From: Lachnospiraceae bacterium
GTDB taxonomy: Bacteria > Bacillota > Clostridia > Lachnospirales > Lachnospiraceae
Direction: 5' to 3'
Length of the DNA stretch: 64,000 nucleotides
Assembly: GCA_024698485.1 (NCBI GenBank)
Contig: JAILRC010000079.1
Location: 1-64,000 of the forward strand
In this document: positions 55,026 to 64,000 of the stretch, piece after piece
Layout of the letters: every line of letters begins with the position of its first letter
Numbering within the stretch: the first letter of the stretch is position 1
The notes under the pieces: generated by a model
Database searches by the model: none
Seen by the model: the letters and a program-made list of their open reading frames with translations, nothing else
Told to the model about the DNA's origin: nothing
Translations under genes and position numbers: made by a program

Positions 55026-56927
55026 ATGATATCAAGTGTAAGTACCGCCATACCAAGTTTCATCATTCTGATCCTGTTTCTGGCCTGTTTCTTTTCCGCT
55101 CCAAGGATCCCCATACTGACCAACCGTCTTTACATCCTTTTGCTTTTTGCCACTCTTGTGACTGCAGCCATGAATATTCTGGCTTCCTATGCAAACCGGA
55201 ATTTCTCTGTGGATCGTTTCATCGTGACCTATATTTTTAATACTCTCTTTTTTGTCGCCCTCCTTGTCAGGTCCTACCTCTTTTTTGCCTACTCAGCTTC
55301 ACTGGTGAATCTGAACCACTACAACACCAGAATGTTTGCCTGGGTGTTCCGTCTGCCCATGATCATCACCGCCGTTGTGGCTGTGACATCCTTTAAGACA
55401 AAGGCCTTGTTCAGGATCACCGATGCAGGTTTTGAGAAGGGTCCCTTCATGTACCTTCTGTATATGTGCCTGTATTTCTATCTCATCGTCTCAGTCTTTG
55501 CCATCATCATACACAAGAAAAACTTTTCCGGAGCTCGGGATTTTTGGGGTGCCATCGCTTTTAACGTTTTTCTCGCTTCAGGGTCGCTCTACGTCTCTGT
55601 CTTTCCCACGTCACTCATGATCGACACCTTCTGCCTCATGTCAGTGATCGTAATATTCCTGTGCTTTGAAAATCCTGATTTCAGGACCGAAGCCAGAACA
55701 GGTCTTTTCAACGGCAATGCTCTTCACGACTATCTTCAGGAAATGCACTACAAAAAAAACATCCTCCTTTTGGCTTTTGTCATCAAAAACTATCAGGACA
55801 TCCGGGAGATCTACGGTATTCCCAGTATGGACACAGGCATACGCCTCATAGGAAATTACCTGAAGACTTCCTATCCCGAGATCACATCCTTCTATTTTAA
55901 AGAGGGTCGTTTCATCCTTTCCGCCGATGCCGACACCGATGCAGACGAACTGTGTAAAAGCATTGCGGAGCGATTCGAAAATTCCTGGGATGCAAAAGGA
56001 GTGGAACTTTATCTGAACATATGTTTCGCGCGTATGGATCCCGGAACGGACCTTTCTTCGGCAGATCTTACACTGAACGCCCTGATCTCCGCCATGAACC
56101 GTGCTGTAAAAAGCGACGACGGTTTTGTTGCGGTGGTGGGTGACAAGGACATCACAGACTATATCAAGGAGATCTCCGTAAAGAAGATCCTGGAGCTCAC
56201 GGTGGAAGAAAACCTCATCGAGGTCTTTCTCCAGCCCATAGTTGAAACAGCTCATCTCCGCATAGTGGGAGCGGAGGCTCTTGCCCGCATACGCGACCGC
56301 GAGGGCAGATTCATCTCCCCCGAGGATTTCATTCCCATTGCAGAAAAAAACGGGTGTATCACCACCCTTGGAGAGCAGATCCTGGACAAGACCTGCAAAT
56401 TTATAAAAGAAAATTCTCTGGATTCCATCGGCCTTTCCTGGATAAATGTGAACCTCTCTCCTATCCAGTTCTTTGTAAACGACATAGCCGCCAGCTATGA
56501 AGAGATCATCCGCCGTAACGGCCTGGACTACAACATCATCCGCCTGGAGATCACCGAGGAATCCATGGTGAGCCATTCTCTCCTTCTTAAACAGATGGAA
56601 TCCATGACGGAAAAAGGGTTCCAGTTTGTACTGGACGACTACGGAAAAGGCTACTCCAACCTTTCCCGCCTCCACAAATGCCCCTTCGTCAACATCAAGA
56701 TCGACATGGAGCTTGTGTGGGCTTACTGCAACAATCCCAACCTTCTTCTACCCAGCATGATCTCAAGTTTCAAGAGCATGGGATTCACCGTCACAGCAGA
56801 AGGCATAGAGAACCGCGAAATGGCCGACGCCATGATCGCCCTGGGCTGCGACTACCTCCAGGGCTACTACTTCTCGAAGCCGCTGTCCATGCCGGATTTT
56901 ACGAAGGCGTTTGCGATATTTGCGTAA
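55026..56927 (+). CDS. Membrane EAL-domain c-di-GMP phosphodiesterase with degenerate GGDEF
   Basis: N-terminal TMs; EALARI, NVNLSP, LEITEES, LDDYGKGYSNL, KIDMEL, AEGIEN, LQGYYFSKPL; GGDEF position reads KEGRF. Confidence 0.9.
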   Translation: MISSVSTAIPSFIILILFLACFFSAPRIPILTNRLYILLLFATLVTAAMNILASYANRNFSVDRFIVTYIFNTLFFVALLVRSYLFFAYSASLVNLNHYNTRMFAWVFRLPMIITAVVAVTSFKTKALFRITDAGFEKGPFMYLLYMCLYFYLIVSVFAIIIHKKNFSGARDFWGAIAFNVFLASGSLYVSVFPTSLMIDTFCLMSVIVIFLCFENPDFRTEARTGLFNGNALHDYLQEMHYKKNILLLAFVIKNYQDIREIYGIPSMDTGIRLIGNYLKTSYPEITSFYFKEGRFILSADADTDADELCKSIAERFENSWDAKGVELYLNICFARMDPGTDLSSADLTLNALISAMNRAVKSDDGFVAVVGDKDITDYIKEISVKKILELTVEENLIEVFLQPIVETAHLRIVGAEALARIRDREGRFISPEDFIPIAEKNGCITTLGEQILDKTCKFIKENSLDSIGLSWINVNLSPIQFFVNDIAASYEEIIRRNGLDYNIIRLEITEESMVSHSLLLKQMESMTEKGFQFVLDDYGKGYSNLSRLHKCPFVNIKIDMELVWAYCNNPNLLLPSMISSFKSMGFTVTAEGIENREMADAMIALGCDYLQGYYFSKPLSMPDFTKAFAIFA

Positions 56928-56939
56928 ATTTGGAAAACC

Positions 56940-56963
56940 GAAATGGCCCTCGAGGGCCATTTC
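56940..56963. terminator. Perfect 24-bp palindrome between convergent genes
   Basis: GAAATGGCCCTCGAGGGCCATTTC. Confidence 0.5.
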
Positions 56964-56967
56964 GTAC

Positions 56968-58164
56968 TTACAACACCAAACCTCTTTCAATCACAAATTC
57001 TGTCTTTATTTTCTCTACCTTGATTTTTTTTAGGTTATATTCAGCCTTTCTAAGTTCAACTTCTTTCTCAAAGACTAAAAGTTTTGTTGAGAAACCCAGA
57101 CCATATTTCTTTTGTTCGATTTGTAGCCTATTTTTTAGAAATTCCACTTCTTTTTCCGCTGAACGCATCTCCCTCTCCAGTGTTTCATACTGTGCCAGAA
57201 GGTTCGACACATATGTTTCGATCATTTCTCTGCGTGTTTCCAAACTATACGTCATGTACAATATTTCCGCCTGCTCACGGTCTGCCTCTTTTTTGTATTC
57301 ATGCAGTACTCTCATATATCTCTCAAACTTATCCATGTGAGACTTATATTTTTCCAAATTATATTGCATCTGAACGTATGTAATGTCATTCTGCAAAAAA
57401 AATGTAATCGAATCATTTTTAGAGAACGAATGAAATTCATCATTTGCACAGCAAGCATTTAGACATTCAGCGTCCTTCATTTCAACGTTAGGGTATCTTG
57501 TAAAAAACAGATCATTGAATGTGTCAATATTCTTCTTTATCATGTCATTTTGTTTTTCACAATCTAATAAAACAACATTCATCTTATCAAGCAAATCGGG
57601 TGTAACCATATCAAGACTGGCTTTGATTTCCAAACATCTTTTCTCCAGCTGTGCTTTTGAAAGTTCAATATCGATATATTGCTTTTTTGATATTTCCAGA
57701 CTGTGCTCAAGCAAGCTGCTCATAGTATCATATAAAAATCGGTTTCTTGCATTAATATACACTTCATCTTCAAAATCCACAAAAAACTTTTTAACATCCG
57801 CATCCAATTTCAACTTTCCAAGATTTGCTTTCACTTCAGATGATGTATACGCCCCCCTATTCATCCGGTCATCATAATCATTATATGTTTTTTTTGCAAC
57901 CAAATAGTCCTCTTTCTTTTCACTGCCCAGAGTCCTTGCAACCGCTTCTTCTGTGCTGTTAATCCATATAGTCAAAAGGTAATTCTCAAACTCTTCAGGC
58001 AGTAATGTATTGTAATCTTCATAATTCGAACGGTCTTTCGAGGAAGATGTATCCTCAACTGCATTTGCAATTTCAGAAGGAGCACAAAGTATTCCCGAAA
58101 GCAAAACAAACATAAGTGTCATGAAAACCTTGGCTCTCATTATAACTATTTTTTTGTTTTTCAT
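56968..58164 (-). CDS. Secreted/anchored coiled-coil protein, TolC-like
   Basis: Signal sequence; long coiled-coils; C-terminal QKKYGLGFSTKLLVFEKEVELRKAEYNLKKIKVEKIKTEFVIERG. Confidence 0.6.
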   Translation of the reverse strand: MKNKKIVIMRAKVFMTLMFVLLSGILCAPSEIANAVEDTSSSKDRSNYEDYNTLLPEEFENYLLTIWINSTEEAVARTLGSEKKEDYLVAKKTYNDYDDRMNRGAYTSSEVKANLGKLKLDADVKKFFVDFEDEVYINARNRFLYDTMSSLLEHSLEISKKQYIDIELSKAQLEKRCLEIKASLDMVTPDLLDKMNVVLLDCEKQNDMIKKNIDTFNDLFFTRYPNVEMKDAECLNACCANDEFHSFSKNDSITFFLQNDITYVQMQYNLEKYKSHMDKFERYMRVLHEYKKEADREQAEILYMTYSLETRREMIETYVSNLLAQYETLEREMRSAEKEVEFLKNRLQIEQKKYGLGFSTKLLVFEKEVELRKAEYNLKKIKVEKIKTEFVIERGLVL

Positions 58165-58184
58165 TTTATCCCCATTAAAGTTAA

Positions 58185-59741
58185 TCATTTTTCTTTTACA
58201 AGCAATGAAAGTTTCTCAAGAACCCATCGTATCACGGTTTTCTCCCCTGTTATGATCTTCACATCGCATGCCATTCCGGATTCCAACGGAAGTCTGTTGC
58301 CCTCTTTGTCAATTGTTGTGTCAATATTTATATAAGCATCTGCCCGATAAAAGGCTCGGCCACTTGTCTGGTCAACTGTGATATCTTTTGCAACATCTGT
58401 GAGTTTACCCATGAAGTATCCGTATTCTGCGGAAGGAAATGATGCTATATTAAGCTTTACATCCATTCCCGCTTCAACATTTCCTCGATCGGCATTATTT
58501 AAATAAACAATTGCCTTATATTCTTCTTCATTCTCCGGAAGAACGACAAGGACGACCGTTCCACCTGCAAGAAAGTCTCCCTCGACAGGAGTTTTCACTT
58601 CATGTATGACGCCGCTTGTCGGTGCTTTAACAGTGCACTCTTTAATCGTCTCTTCGGTTTCGATAAGGCTATTCTTCAAATCCGTAAGAGTTTTCTCTTT
58701 TGATTCAAGAAGCTGTAAAGCAGATGATAATTCATCCTTTACAAGTTTTTCAACAGCGGAATACCTATACTGCGATGTTTCTGAAACTCCCAATTGTTCC
58801 TTTTTTATTGTCAGGTCTGCAAGAGATTTTTCGAGATTCTTTTTTTCTTCAATGAGTGATTTTTTTCTTGTTTCAATATCAAGTGTAAAGACTGTTTTTT
58901 GATTATCATAAGCAAGTAACGCATTATCATATGCCTTTTTGGATTCTTCGACATCATATGTCGAAACTGCCTCACCCTCCAAGAGAATGCTCATTTCATA
59001 TCTTTTCTTTGCACTTTGAACTGAAGAGAGTAATTCAGTTCTCTTAGAAAGATAGTTATCATATTGAAGAGTAAAAAAAGCCTCCGGGTCCGAAATATTT
59101 TCAAAACCTTCTTCTGCCACTTTTGAATGTAACCAATCATAGCCTACTATATCTTCTTCATTTTTCAAAAGCTGTTTCTTAACATGTTCAGTTTCTGTTG
59201 CTATACCTTTTTCTGTTGTCTCATATTCATTAATCAATGAATATAGTTTTATGCAAAAGACATCATACTGTGTTTTATATCTCCGCACAACACCTGATTC
59301 TCCGGGGAGTTCAAAAGGGTTTTCACCGTCTGAAACAGCTTTTATATATGCATTAAGTGCTGTTATCTCCTCTTCGGTGATAACTATTTGTTCGTTGTAG
59401 TAATCTTTTCTTGTAAGATAATCACTGTGATCAATTATATAAAGAGTATCTCCTTTTTTGACAAAGTCGGAAGGTTTGTACAAAACCTTCTCAACAATTC
59501 CCTGCCTTATATTGGTAACAGTACTGACAGAATCTGAAGGCTTGATCATTCCATCTGCATTCACGTAAACATCTATTTTCCCGATACACATCCATATAAT
59601 TGCAACGATCAACAGTCCAAGCACGGTAAAGACAAATGTCACCCCGACTTTGGATACTCTGCTCTCGTACATTTCCCTGCTGTCTGTCATTTCTGAAATA
59701 TCTGTTATTATCGGTTTCATTATTCGCTCACCTGCTTCCAT
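58185..59741 (-). CDS. HlyD-family secretion adaptor
   Basis: N-terminal TM; VNADGMIKPSDSVSTVTNIRQGIVEKVLYKPSDFVKKGDTL; APTSGVIHEV; C-terminal beta-barrel. Confidence 0.9.
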   Translation of the reverse strand: MEAGERIMKPIITDISEMTDSREMYESRVSKVGVTFVFTVLGLLIVAIIWMCIGKIDVYVNADGMIKPSDSVSTVTNIRQGIVEKVLYKPSDFVKKGDTLYIIDHSDYLTRKDYYNEQIVITEEEITALNAYIKAVSDGENPFELPGESGVVRRYKTQYDVFCIKLYSLINEYETTEKGIATETEHVKKQLLKNEEDIVGYDWLHSKVAEEGFENISDPEAFFTLQYDNYLSKRTELLSSVQSAKKRYEMSILLEGEAVSTYDVEESKKAYDNALLAYDNQKTVFTLDIETRKKSLIEEKKNLEKSLADLTIKKEQLGVSETSQYRYSAVEKLVKDELSSALQLLESKEKTLTDLKNSLIETEETIKECTVKAPTSGVIHEVKTPVEGDFLAGGTVVLVVLPENEEEYKAIVYLNNADRGNVEAGMDVKLNIASFPSAEYGYFMGKLTDVAKDITVDQTSGRAFYRADAYINIDTTIDKEGNRLPLESGMACDVKIITGEKTVIRWVLEKLSLLVKEK

Positions 59742-61903
59742 AGATTGGCATAATGCCCGTTAATTTTCAGAAGTTCTTCATGCGTACCCGATTCGATCAC
59801 TTTTCCATGGTCCATGAAATAGATCCTGTCACAATGCCTTATTGTGCTGAGCCTGTGCGCAATAATTATCTGGGTAACATTCGAGAGGTTGTTCTTTATC
59901 GTCTCCTCGATTGCTTTTTCCGTAACAGAGTCAAGGTTTGAAGTTGCCTCATCCATTATGAGTATATCCGGCTTTTTCAATATTGCTCTTGCTATGGCAA
60001 GCCTCTGTCTCTGTCCCCCGGAAATGTTCGCTCCGTTTTCTTCAAGTCTTGTTTCATATCTTAACGGTAATTCATTAATAAATGATGCAGCCTGAGCTTT
60101 CTCTGCCGCTTCAATGATCTGTTCGTTTGTAACATCAGGATTTCCGAGTTTAAGATTTTCCATAATGCTTCCCGAAAAAAGGAATGTCTCCTGAGGTATA
60201 TAACTTATTCTGTTGCGAAGAGTCTCAAACGAAATATCTTTTATATTTTTGCCTGCAATACAAATTTCACCCTCTTCGGGATTATAAAAATTTAAAAGAA
60301 GTTTTGCGATGGTTGTTTTTCCCGATCCGCTTTCTCCTACAAGAGCTATTTTTTCTCCCTTTTTTATATCGATCGAGAAATGTTCAAATACGGGTTTTCT
60401 TGTACCATATCTGAACGTTATGTCCTTAACCGAAATATCGCCTTGAAGATCATCGGATGTGATCTTTCCATTTTCCCTTTCCCTTTCAATCTCAAGATCC
60501 AGTATCTCACCGAGCCTGTCAGAAGCCACGACGGCTGTTTGCATTTGAGGTTGAAGGTTTATCAGGTTTTTAACGGGTCCCAAAAAATACCCGAGTAGAG
60601 CATTAAATGTAATGAGTTCACCCATTGTCATCCTGCCCTCGATCACATTAACTCCGCCAACCCAAAGGATAACAATCCCTCCCACGAGTTCAGCAAATGC
60701 AACAAGTGAACCCTGAAGATTTGAAATGCTCCCGAGCTTAAATATGCTTTTTAAAAGCGCAATAAACTTACTCTCTGTTTTTAAATGAACGCTTCTTTCC
60801 GCATTGAATGCTTTGACGGTTTGGATCCCGTTAAGACTTTCTACCATATATGACGTGAGCTGTGCATTACTTTCCATCTGTTTTTCATTCAGCTTCCGAT
60901 ATGTTTTGTTAAAGAAGAACACAATTACAAAATATATAACAAGCACAACAACACATACGCCAAACATCTTGGAACTCTGCATATACAGAATGATCCCACC
61001 GGCTACTGCCATGATCGAATCGATCATTATGGTCAGAACCGCTCCGGAAATAGCGTCTCTAACCTTTGATGCATCCTGGAACCTTGATATGATCTCACCG
61101 ACTTTTCTGCTGCCAAAAAAGTTCATGGGCAATTCAAGCACATGATTATAGTAACCAAGCAATAGTTTTATATCGAGTTTTTGTGAAAGATGCAAAAGAA
61201 ACTGTGAGCGAACCGCAGAGAACAAAACTTTAAAAAGATTCAAAAGGATCACACCTATTGAAACTATGTGAAGAGTTTTCCTCAGTCCGTTAGGAAGAAT
61301 GTCATCCATCAGCACCTTAAAGTAGAATGACCCGAGTATTCCTAGAACAGTCAGCAAAAGAGATGCAATAAAGACTTCGATCAGAAGCGCTTTCTGAGGT
61401 TTCAAAAGGTAGAGAAATCTCGAAAAAAGCCCTCCCTTTGTTTCATCGCCCTTTTTAAATGCTTCATTCGGAACCAGAAATATCAGTATCCCGCTCCACA
61501 TGTACTTTGGAGGCTTATTCTCTTCGTGTTTCTCCCCGAAGAATTCTTCGGGAGTCAGATTTACTATTCCTTTCGCCGGATCTGCGATCACAACCTTTTT
61601 CTTTGTAATCCTATGTATAACAACGTAATGCATAAGATTACCGTCTGCTACCACATGCGCAATACAAGGCAATGGAAACTCACTAAAAAAAGCGTCTTTG
61701 TTGCCTTTGAAGCCTTTTGCAGAAAATCCAAGGTTTTCTGCCGCCTGAATTACCCCGTACACATTTGTCCCCTGTTTATCCGTTCCTGCAATTTCACGGA
61801 TCTTGGTTATTGAAATCTTAAGACCGTATTGCCGCGATACTGTTGCCAAACAGGCTGCGCCACAGTCGGTTATGTCATGTTGTTTGATACAGTAAAAACG
61901 CAT
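59720..61903 (-). CDS. Peptidase-containing (C39) bacteriocin ABC transporter
   Basis: QHDITDCGAACLATVSRQYGL; MHYVVIHRI..ADP; GESGSGKTT; ISGGQRQR; ILIMDEATSNLD. Confidence 0.96.
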   Translation of the reverse strand: MRFYCIKQHDITDCGAACLATVSRQYGLKISITKIREIAGTDKQGTNVYGVIQAAENLGFSAKGFKGNKDAFFSEFPLPCIAHVVADGNLMHYVVIHRITKKKVVIADPAKGIVNLTPEEFFGEKHEENKPPKYMWSGILIFLVPNEAFKKGDETKGGLFSRFLYLLKPQKALLIEVFIASLLLTVLGILGSFYFKVLMDDILPNGLRKTLHIVSIGVILLNLFKVLFSAVRSQFLLHLSQKLDIKLLLGYYNHVLELPMNFFGSRKVGEIISRFQDASKVRDAISGAVLTIMIDSIMAVAGGIILYMQSSKMFGVCVVVLVIYFVIVFFFNKTYRKLNEKQMESNAQLTSYMVESLNGIQTVKAFNAERSVHLKTESKFIALLKSIFKLGSISNLQGSLVAFAELVGGIVILWVGGVNVIEGRMTMGELITFNALLGYFLGPVKNLINLQPQMQTAVVASDRLGEILDLEIERERENGKITSDDLQGDISVKDITFRYGTRKPVFEHFSIDIKKGEKIALVGESGSGKTTIAKLLLNFYNPEEGEICIAGKNIKDISFETLRNRISYIPQETFLFSGSIMENLKLGNPDVTNEQIIEAAEKAQAASFINELPLRYETRLEENGANISGGQRQRLAIARAILKKPDILIMDEATSNLDSVTEKAIEETIKNNLSNVTQIIIAHRLSTIRHCDRIYFMDHGKVIESGTHEELLKINGHYANLWKQVSE

Positions 61904-61920
61904 TATCTTTCCCCCAAAGC

Positions 61921-62649
61921 TCAATTAAGAATAATTTGTTTTCTCAAACTCTTTGGAATAAGTCCCATATATTTCAATACTTTTTCCTTCTCAAAATCTG
62001 CAAGCCCGTCATCTTCTTTCTTTTGGGCAAGAAGATACAATAAATAGTGCATGTATACAGCCGAAATCGCGGTATCAAATTCCATTTTAGAAAAAGATAT
62101 AATTTCCTCATATGGAATTAAATCAGATGAGTATAATGCCAAAGAAACCAGCATTTGATTCACTTCTTCTGTTCTTGTCTCCTCTGAACTAACTATTCTA
62201 TAATAGCGATATCCATCCGTATAAGTAAACCCTGTTCTGATAGGAACTGGAATCGAACATATAATCCCGATTCCAAGGCTCATTGTGCCAATAATAATGA
62301 TGTTTATATTATTCATTATCACGCCAAAAGTTAATACTATGCATCCAAACAAGATAGAGAACAAAGGTCCCCCTAATAACAAGAAAGCAAAATCTTTATC
62401 AAAGGTATCCGTTATTTTTCGTGGGATAAGCAAACTTATCCCACCCCAATAACGGACATCAAGAGATAATTTGATTTTATACTTCTTGATATCACGATAA
62501 ACAATAAATGGGCCTACTTCAATATATTCGAATACCCACTTTTTGATTTTGCCAAAAACGACATGCCCCAGTTCATGAATCGTAATACAACAAAAAAAAC
62601 CAATGCCCCCGGCAAGAAAAGCTTGAAAGAATACCTTTAAAATACTCAT
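61921..62649 (-). CDS. M50-type membrane metalloprotease-like protein
   Basis: CCITIHELGHVVFGK; multiple TM; FLLLGGPLFSILFG; overlaps the transporter ORF. Confidence 0.75.
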   Translation of the reverse strand: MSILKVFFQAFLAGGIGFFCCITIHELGHVVFGKIKKWVFEYIEVGPFIVYRDIKKYKIKLSLDVRYWGGISLLIPRKITDTFDKDFAFLLLGGPLFSILFGCIVLTFGVIMNNINIIIIGTMSLGIGIICSIPVPIRTGFTYTDGYRYYRIVSSEETRTEEVNQMLVSLALYSSDLIPYEEIISFSKMEFDTAISAVYMHYLLYLLAQKKEDDGLADFEKEKVLKYMGLIPKSLRKQIILN

Positions 62650-62730
62650 CTATTCCTCCCATACTATCATGTTGTTCCAAACAGTATTATCATTTCTTGA
62701 ATACCAACAATTTTTGTTTTTTATCATTTC

Positions 62731-63018
62731 TTATTCACTCTTTATAGAATCAATAACTTCTTGGAAAGATTTTCTTTCAACCAACCCGTTATTTATCCAA
62801 TAACGTTTCTCCGCCGTATCCCGTTCCTGATACAAATATGTATTTTTCATTGTTTTAAAGTAATTCTCTTGTAAAGCGGAACTACTATATTTAATCTTAC
62901 CATCCAACAATCCACAAATTGTAGGAATATGCTCTTGTTTAATCCTTTCTTGAAGTGAATTGTCTCCAATTTGCCTTGGATAATCTGTCATTGCCATAAT
63001 CGAAAAGGGAATGTCCAA
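62731..63018 (-). pseudogene. Possible 5'-truncated/frameshifted ORF in the bacteriocin locus
   Basis: No convincing start; upstream in another frame reads ENLLSIIDSYDWTFPF, continuing as FSIMAMTDYPRQIG. Confidence 0.35.
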
Positions 63019-63052
63019 TCATAAGAATCTATTATCGACAGAAGATTTTCTT

Positions 63053-63091
63053 AAAAAGTGTATCTTGCCACCTAAAGTGACAAGATACACT
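63053..63091 (-). terminator. Rho-independent terminator/attenuator separating structural and export genes
   Basis: AGTGTATCTTGtCAC...GTGgCAAGATACACT followed by TTTTT on the minus strand. Confidence 0.8.
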
Positions 63092-63111
63092 AAATAAACA
63101 AGATAACAAAC

Positions 63112-63612
63112 CTACAGATTTAAAACGTAGTGAAAACAGTACATATACCAGTATATTAATGCCGCACCGACTGCTATTTCACAAATAAAAACAACTCTCC
63201 ACCTACCTATATGTTTTGCTCTATTTTTTTCGATAAACAGGACGTTTATCAGTGAAATAGCTGCTGCGAAAGGAATTAATGCAATTAGAAATAAAACTGT
63301 GCTTGATAACTTTACTGATAAGATGCCGAGCAAAAATGCACATATTGCACTTACACCGAAAGCAATCGGATTTGTGTTTTCCTTTTTTAAAAAAGCCATA
63401 AGAGCAGTATCTCTCCCTTCATTTTGATCAATACTCGAGCGCTCTATTCTACACATATGAAAATATATCGCCCCGGAAACCATTGTGGCATATATTATTC
63501 CTTTAGGCACTGACCATTCTCCCATGCCCTTTACCAGAAAAAAAACAACTGTGAAAAATAGTGCATACGCTAAATAAACCAACCATTCTATAATCTGTTT
63601 ATTCTTGTTCAT
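63112..63612 (-). CDS. Multi-TM protein, candidate bacteriocin immunity protein
   Basis: Start MNKNKQ with SD AGAGGA; several TM; immediately follows the precursor gene. Confidence 0.55.
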   Translation of the reverse strand: MNKNKQIIEWLVYLAYALFFTVVFFLVKGMGEWSVPKGIIYATMVSGAIYFHMCRIERSSIDQNEGRDTALMAFLKKENTNPIAFGVSAICAFLLGILSVKLSSTVLFLIALIPFAAAISLINVLFIEKNRAKHIGRWRVVFICEIAVGAALIYWYMYCFHYVLNL

Positions 63613-63625
63613 TTTGTAAATCCTC

Positions 63626-63850
63626 TTATAAAGTAGGTGCCGTAAATCCAATACAAGCGCCCGTTACCAGCCCGCCTAAAACACAGTCTTTTGTGTTTTC
63701 AGCTGACCAGCTCTCACTGGTAAATGCCCCTACCAGAGCTACGACTAGCCCTACAGCTGCTCCATCAAGAGCTCCAAGGATAGCTCCACCAATGCCTCCG
63801 CCATTAAGAACCTGCTTTTCTTCCTCGTTGAGCATTTCAAACCTGTTCAT
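63626..63850 (-). CDS. Double-Gly leader bacteriocin-like precursor
   Basis: MNRFEMLNEEEKQVLNGG/GIGGAILGALDGAAVGLVVALVGAF...KDCVLGGLVTGACIGF; SD GGAGA. Confidence 0.88.
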   Translation of the reverse strand: MNRFEMLNEEEKQVLNGGGIGGAILGALDGAAVGLVVALVGAFTSESWSAENTKDCVLGGLVTGACIGFTAPTL

Positions 63851-63863
63851 TTTCACATTCTCC

Positions 63864-64000
63864 TTAATCTAAGATGATTTTTGCTATAACAAACCCTGCA
63901 ATGCCACCTACAACAGCGCCAACTATCGGGTGTCCACAAATCGCACCGACCGTTCCTCCGACTTCTGCACCTTTTTTCATTGCATATCCTGTAGCAACAG
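63864..64000 (-). CDS. Second bacteriocin-like peptide, C-terminal part (start outside window)
   Basis: Minus strand: VATGYAMKKGAEVGGTVGAICGHPIVGAVVGGIAGFVIAKIILD*. Confidence 0.8.
   Translation of the reverse strand, partial: VATGYAMKKGAEVGGTVGAICGHPIVGAVVGGIAGFVIAKIILD

Noticed and set aside
55641-56675. 344-aa minus-strand ORF
   Set aside because: Antisense to the EAL gene, whose motifs are unambiguous

Overview
This 64-kb window looks like a Firmicutes/Clostridia chromosome, probably Lachnospiraceae-like; that placement is inferred from gene families only. I saw no rRNA, tRNA or CRISPR array. Most of it is a core-like background: Rrf2 regulator; Gx/NusG-II/ApbE/FMN-binding redox genes next to a FtsX-type ABC exporter; thiamine pyrophosphokinase; TRAP transporter with a two-component system, GH43-like and esterase genes; RlmD, YhaM, MutS2, TrmL, Nth, YitT, diaminopimelate dehydrogenase, sortase B, OhrR-like, EAL. 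Two accessory regions stand out. (1) About 25.4-34.0 kb is an AT-rich block bounded by near-identical 22-bp direct repeats. It holds a small HTH gene divergent from a two-gene operon: a 717-aa protein with a C-terminal zinc ribbon, and a zinc-ribbon/TM/BspA-type LRR protein. A twin operator-like repeat sits inside the divergent promoter. The block also has a KilA-N gene preceded by an unannotated 50-aa ORF, and ends in a degenerate array of about 75-bp hairpin-containing repeats. (2) About 57-64 kb is a bacteriocin-type locus: double-Gly Gly-rich precursor peptides, C39-peptidase ABC transporter, HlyD-like adaptor, a TolC-like coiled-coil protein, an M50-type HELGH membrane protease and a putative immunity protein. 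Other signals include a 134-bp multi-stem element at 13.8 kb, twin TTAGC-N4-GCTAA and CGTAAA-N2-TTTACG palindromes in promoter regions, an HtrA-like protein that appears to lack catalytic His/Asp, and an unannotated 30-aa membrane peptide. All family assignments are from reading the translations; no database search was run.
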